A stretch of 32,219 nt of DNA. It comes from Flammeovirgaceae bacterium UBA2371 (GTDB lineage: Bacteria; Bacteroidota; Bacteroidia; Cytophagales; Cyclobacteriaceae). Positions 30,788 to 32,219 of the stretch are shown here, piece after piece (positions within the stretch are counted from its first letter, which is position 1; every line of letters begins with the position of its first letter). The notes below the pieces were generated by a model, which saw only the letters and a program-made list of their open reading frames with translations, had not been told where the DNA came from and did not search any database. Location of the stretch: contig DDTF01000001.1 in NCBI GenBank assembly GCA_002345965.1, positions 1 through 32,219 on the forward strand, given 5' to 3'. A program made the translations under genes and the position numbers.

Positions 30788-32219
30788 TCAGGCTTTCTGC
30801 CTTAGCGTTTGTTCAATTTTACCTTCTTTGATCCTTATTATTTGAGTCGCATATTCTTGCGCAGTTGTTTCATGTGTTGCCAGAACGATTGTGATCCCAA
30901 GTTGATTAATATCCTTTAATGAATGCAGGATGGTGAGCTTATTTTCAATATCGAGATGACTGGTAACTTCATCTAAGAATAGAACCTTTGGCTTTCTATA
31001 CAGGGCTCTGACCAATGCAAGTCGTTGACGCTGGCCCCCAGAAATATTGCTACCACCTTCACCAATTAATGTCTGATATCCTTGAGGTAAATTCAAAAGA
31101 AAATTTTCTAGATTTACTTTACGCATAGCCTCATTCGCGTCTTTTAAATTAAATGGCTCCTGACCAAAGGCAATATTTCGTTCCAATGTATCCTGAATGA
31201 GTACGGGCGATTGAGGGACATAGGCAATTAAATTGTGCCATCCATTTAGATTCAAGGGAGTTAATACTTCATCGTCAACGGACAATTCTCCATTGAAATC
31301 ATGGATTAAGCCACATAAAATGTGAAGCAAAGTTGTTTTTCCCGATCCTGAAGGGCCTTCAATGACAACAAATTCACCTCTTTGAATTGTTAGATGAAGA
31401 TTTTCTAGGGTTAAATTGTGACGTGCATGATTGTATTGAAAGCTATTAACTTCCAAAGATAAGTGTCTTTCAAAATGAAAATCTGGTTTTGCTGTCCCCA
31501 AAACTTTACCGGATTTATTGAAGCTATTCTCTAATTCCAACATTGTGTAACCATACGCATGAATGTTCATCATGCTGATGAAAACGCGATTTAACAAAGG
31601 CATGATTTTGTAAAAAGCGAGAGTAAGAAGACCAACAAGAGTAACGGAAAAGCCATTGACGCTACTAGTGTGACTAAATGAATAAGCCAAAAGAAATGAA
31701 CCCATGGCAATTAATTCCAGGAGAAGCCCAGGCACCTGGGAGGCAGTTTTAAGATTAGCCAGTTGCTGACCTGTTGCACGTTTTAGTTCTAAAAAATTTT
31801 CAATAAAATAATTTTGTTTTTTATAAATTAATGTTTCTGCTAGACTAGCCAATGCCTGACTAAGAATTACCGAAGACTTAGGGGTTAGATACTTGAATGC
31901 TTTCTCAACCTTGGTGACCACTTTCGATCTGAATAAATAATAAACCCAAAGCATTGGAATGCTAAATAAGATTATGAGAGCAATGATTCGATAGTCGATA
32001 AATAGAATAAAAATTACTACAAGTAGAAGAATGATTGACTCACTAATAAACCTGAGCAACCCGAAAAGTACATGGTTGGAAAAATCGTATGCAGATGTAT
32101 TAAGTTTACGTATCGATTCAGCTGAATTCTCCTGTAGTTGGTTAATCCATGATTGTTGATAGAATCTACTGAATAAGGATTTTGAAAGACTGAGGCCAAT
32201 CCTCGATACATAATTAGAT
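30788..32219 (-). CDS. ABC transporter with fused permease and ATPase, flippase type (5' end outside window)
   Basis: The frame stays open to the right edge, so the TTG at 32059 is not the start and only the C-terminal 477 or so codons are present. The permease part contains at least three membrane segments visible here (FISESIILLLVVIFILFI, IALIILFSIPMLWVYYLF, LLELIAMGSFLLAYSF). The ATPase follows: Walker A GPSGSGKTTLL, Q-loop YVPQSP, signature ISGGQRQRLAL, Walker B VLFLDEVTS and switch ATHE. The SxLxRFYxQxWINQLQENSAESIRKLN segment near the edge resembles PglK-type lipid-linked oligosaccharide flippases. Beside a glycosyltransferase operon, export or flipping of a glycan intermediate is likely but not proven. 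Confidence 0.9.
   Translation of the reverse strand, partial: SNYVSRIGLSLSKSLFSRFYQQSWINQLQENSAESIRKLNTSAYDFSNHVLFGLLRFISESIILLLVVIFILFIDYRIIALIILFSIPMLWVYYLFRSKVVTKVEKAFKYLTPKSSVILSQALASLAETLIYKKQNYFIENFLELKRATGQQLANLKTASQVPGLLLELIAMGSFLLAYSFSHTSSVNGFSVTLVGLLTLAFYKIMPLLNRVFISMMNIHAYGYTMLELENSFNKSGKVLGTAKPDFHFERHLSLEVNSFQYNHARHNLTLENLHLTIQRGEFVVIEGPSGSGKTTLLHILCGLIHDFNGELSVDDEVLTPLNLNGWHNLIAYVPQSPVLIQDTLERNIAFGQEPFNLKDANEAMRKVNLENFLLNLPQGYQTLIGEGGSNISGGQRQRLALVRALYRKPKVLFLDEVTSHLDIENKLTILHSLKDINQLGITIVLATHETTAQEYATQIIRIKEGKIEQTLRQKA

Noticed and set aside
1..32219. CRISPR arrays, tRNA or rRNA genes, insertion sequences, phage genes
   Set aside because: No regular spaced repeats, cloverleaf-like sequences, transposase motifs or integrase motifs were found in reading the window; small RNAs cannot be excluded by eye.

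Overview
The window reads as chromosomal DNA of a Bacteroidota bacterium, most likely of the Cytophagales type. The evidence is moderate-to-low GC, an almost complete lack of Shine-Dalgarno sequences, repeated TAnnTTTG promoter boxes (the -7 element of this phylum), and gene families at home there: a membrane-anchored MutS homologue, BatD, a permease with an N-terminal prefix domain paired with PadR, and a two-domain Nfu protein. It holds about 31 protein genes, packed tightly. No gap exceeds about 275 bases (the longest is 6035-6309). I see no rRNA, tRNA, CRISPR array, insertion sequence or phage gene.

Left part (1-4677): the 3' end of a membrane-anchored MutS-family ATPase, a Tat-exported HisC-like PLP aminotransferase, a convergent membrane fatty acid desaturase, and phosphatidylserine decarboxylase (psd). 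Next, 4760-11052: glutamate dehydrogenase, then a plus-strand PadR plus orphan FtsX-type permease pair, then a minus-strand CPBP protease-cdsA operon. Phospholipid synthesis (cdsA, psd) and acyl-chain desaturation therefore lie close together, interrupted by the PadR/permease unit on the opposite strand.

Middle (11116-24602): dusB, a DMT exporter and an S9 peptidase lipoprotein on the plus strand, ending at a strong bidirectional terminator shared with an Nfu-type Fe-S protein. Two SLC1 symporters follow, tail-to-tail and overlapping. Then come DUF1801, aroC and an orphan batD (minus), a 65-residue conserved-looking small protein with its own promoter and terminator, queG, a secreted HExxH protein (DUF922-like) and ruvB.

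Right part (24726-32219): an apbE-ZIP metal transporter operon with a double TTGCAA box in its promoter. After it lies a visibly AT-richer surface-glycan block: a GT9 heptosyltransferase-like gene, two related GT4 genes and a GT2 gene with overlapping ends, facing the 3' part of a flippase-type ABC transporter that leaves the window.

The points most worth a second look are the TTGCAA operator candidate over apbE-ZIP, promoter boxes that abut start codons (predicted leaderless mRNAs, with ruvB the cleanest case), the small protein gene, and the differing sodium-site residues of the paired symporters. I did not find a clearly new multi-gene defence or biosynthetic system. Most genes are conserved housekeeping genes.
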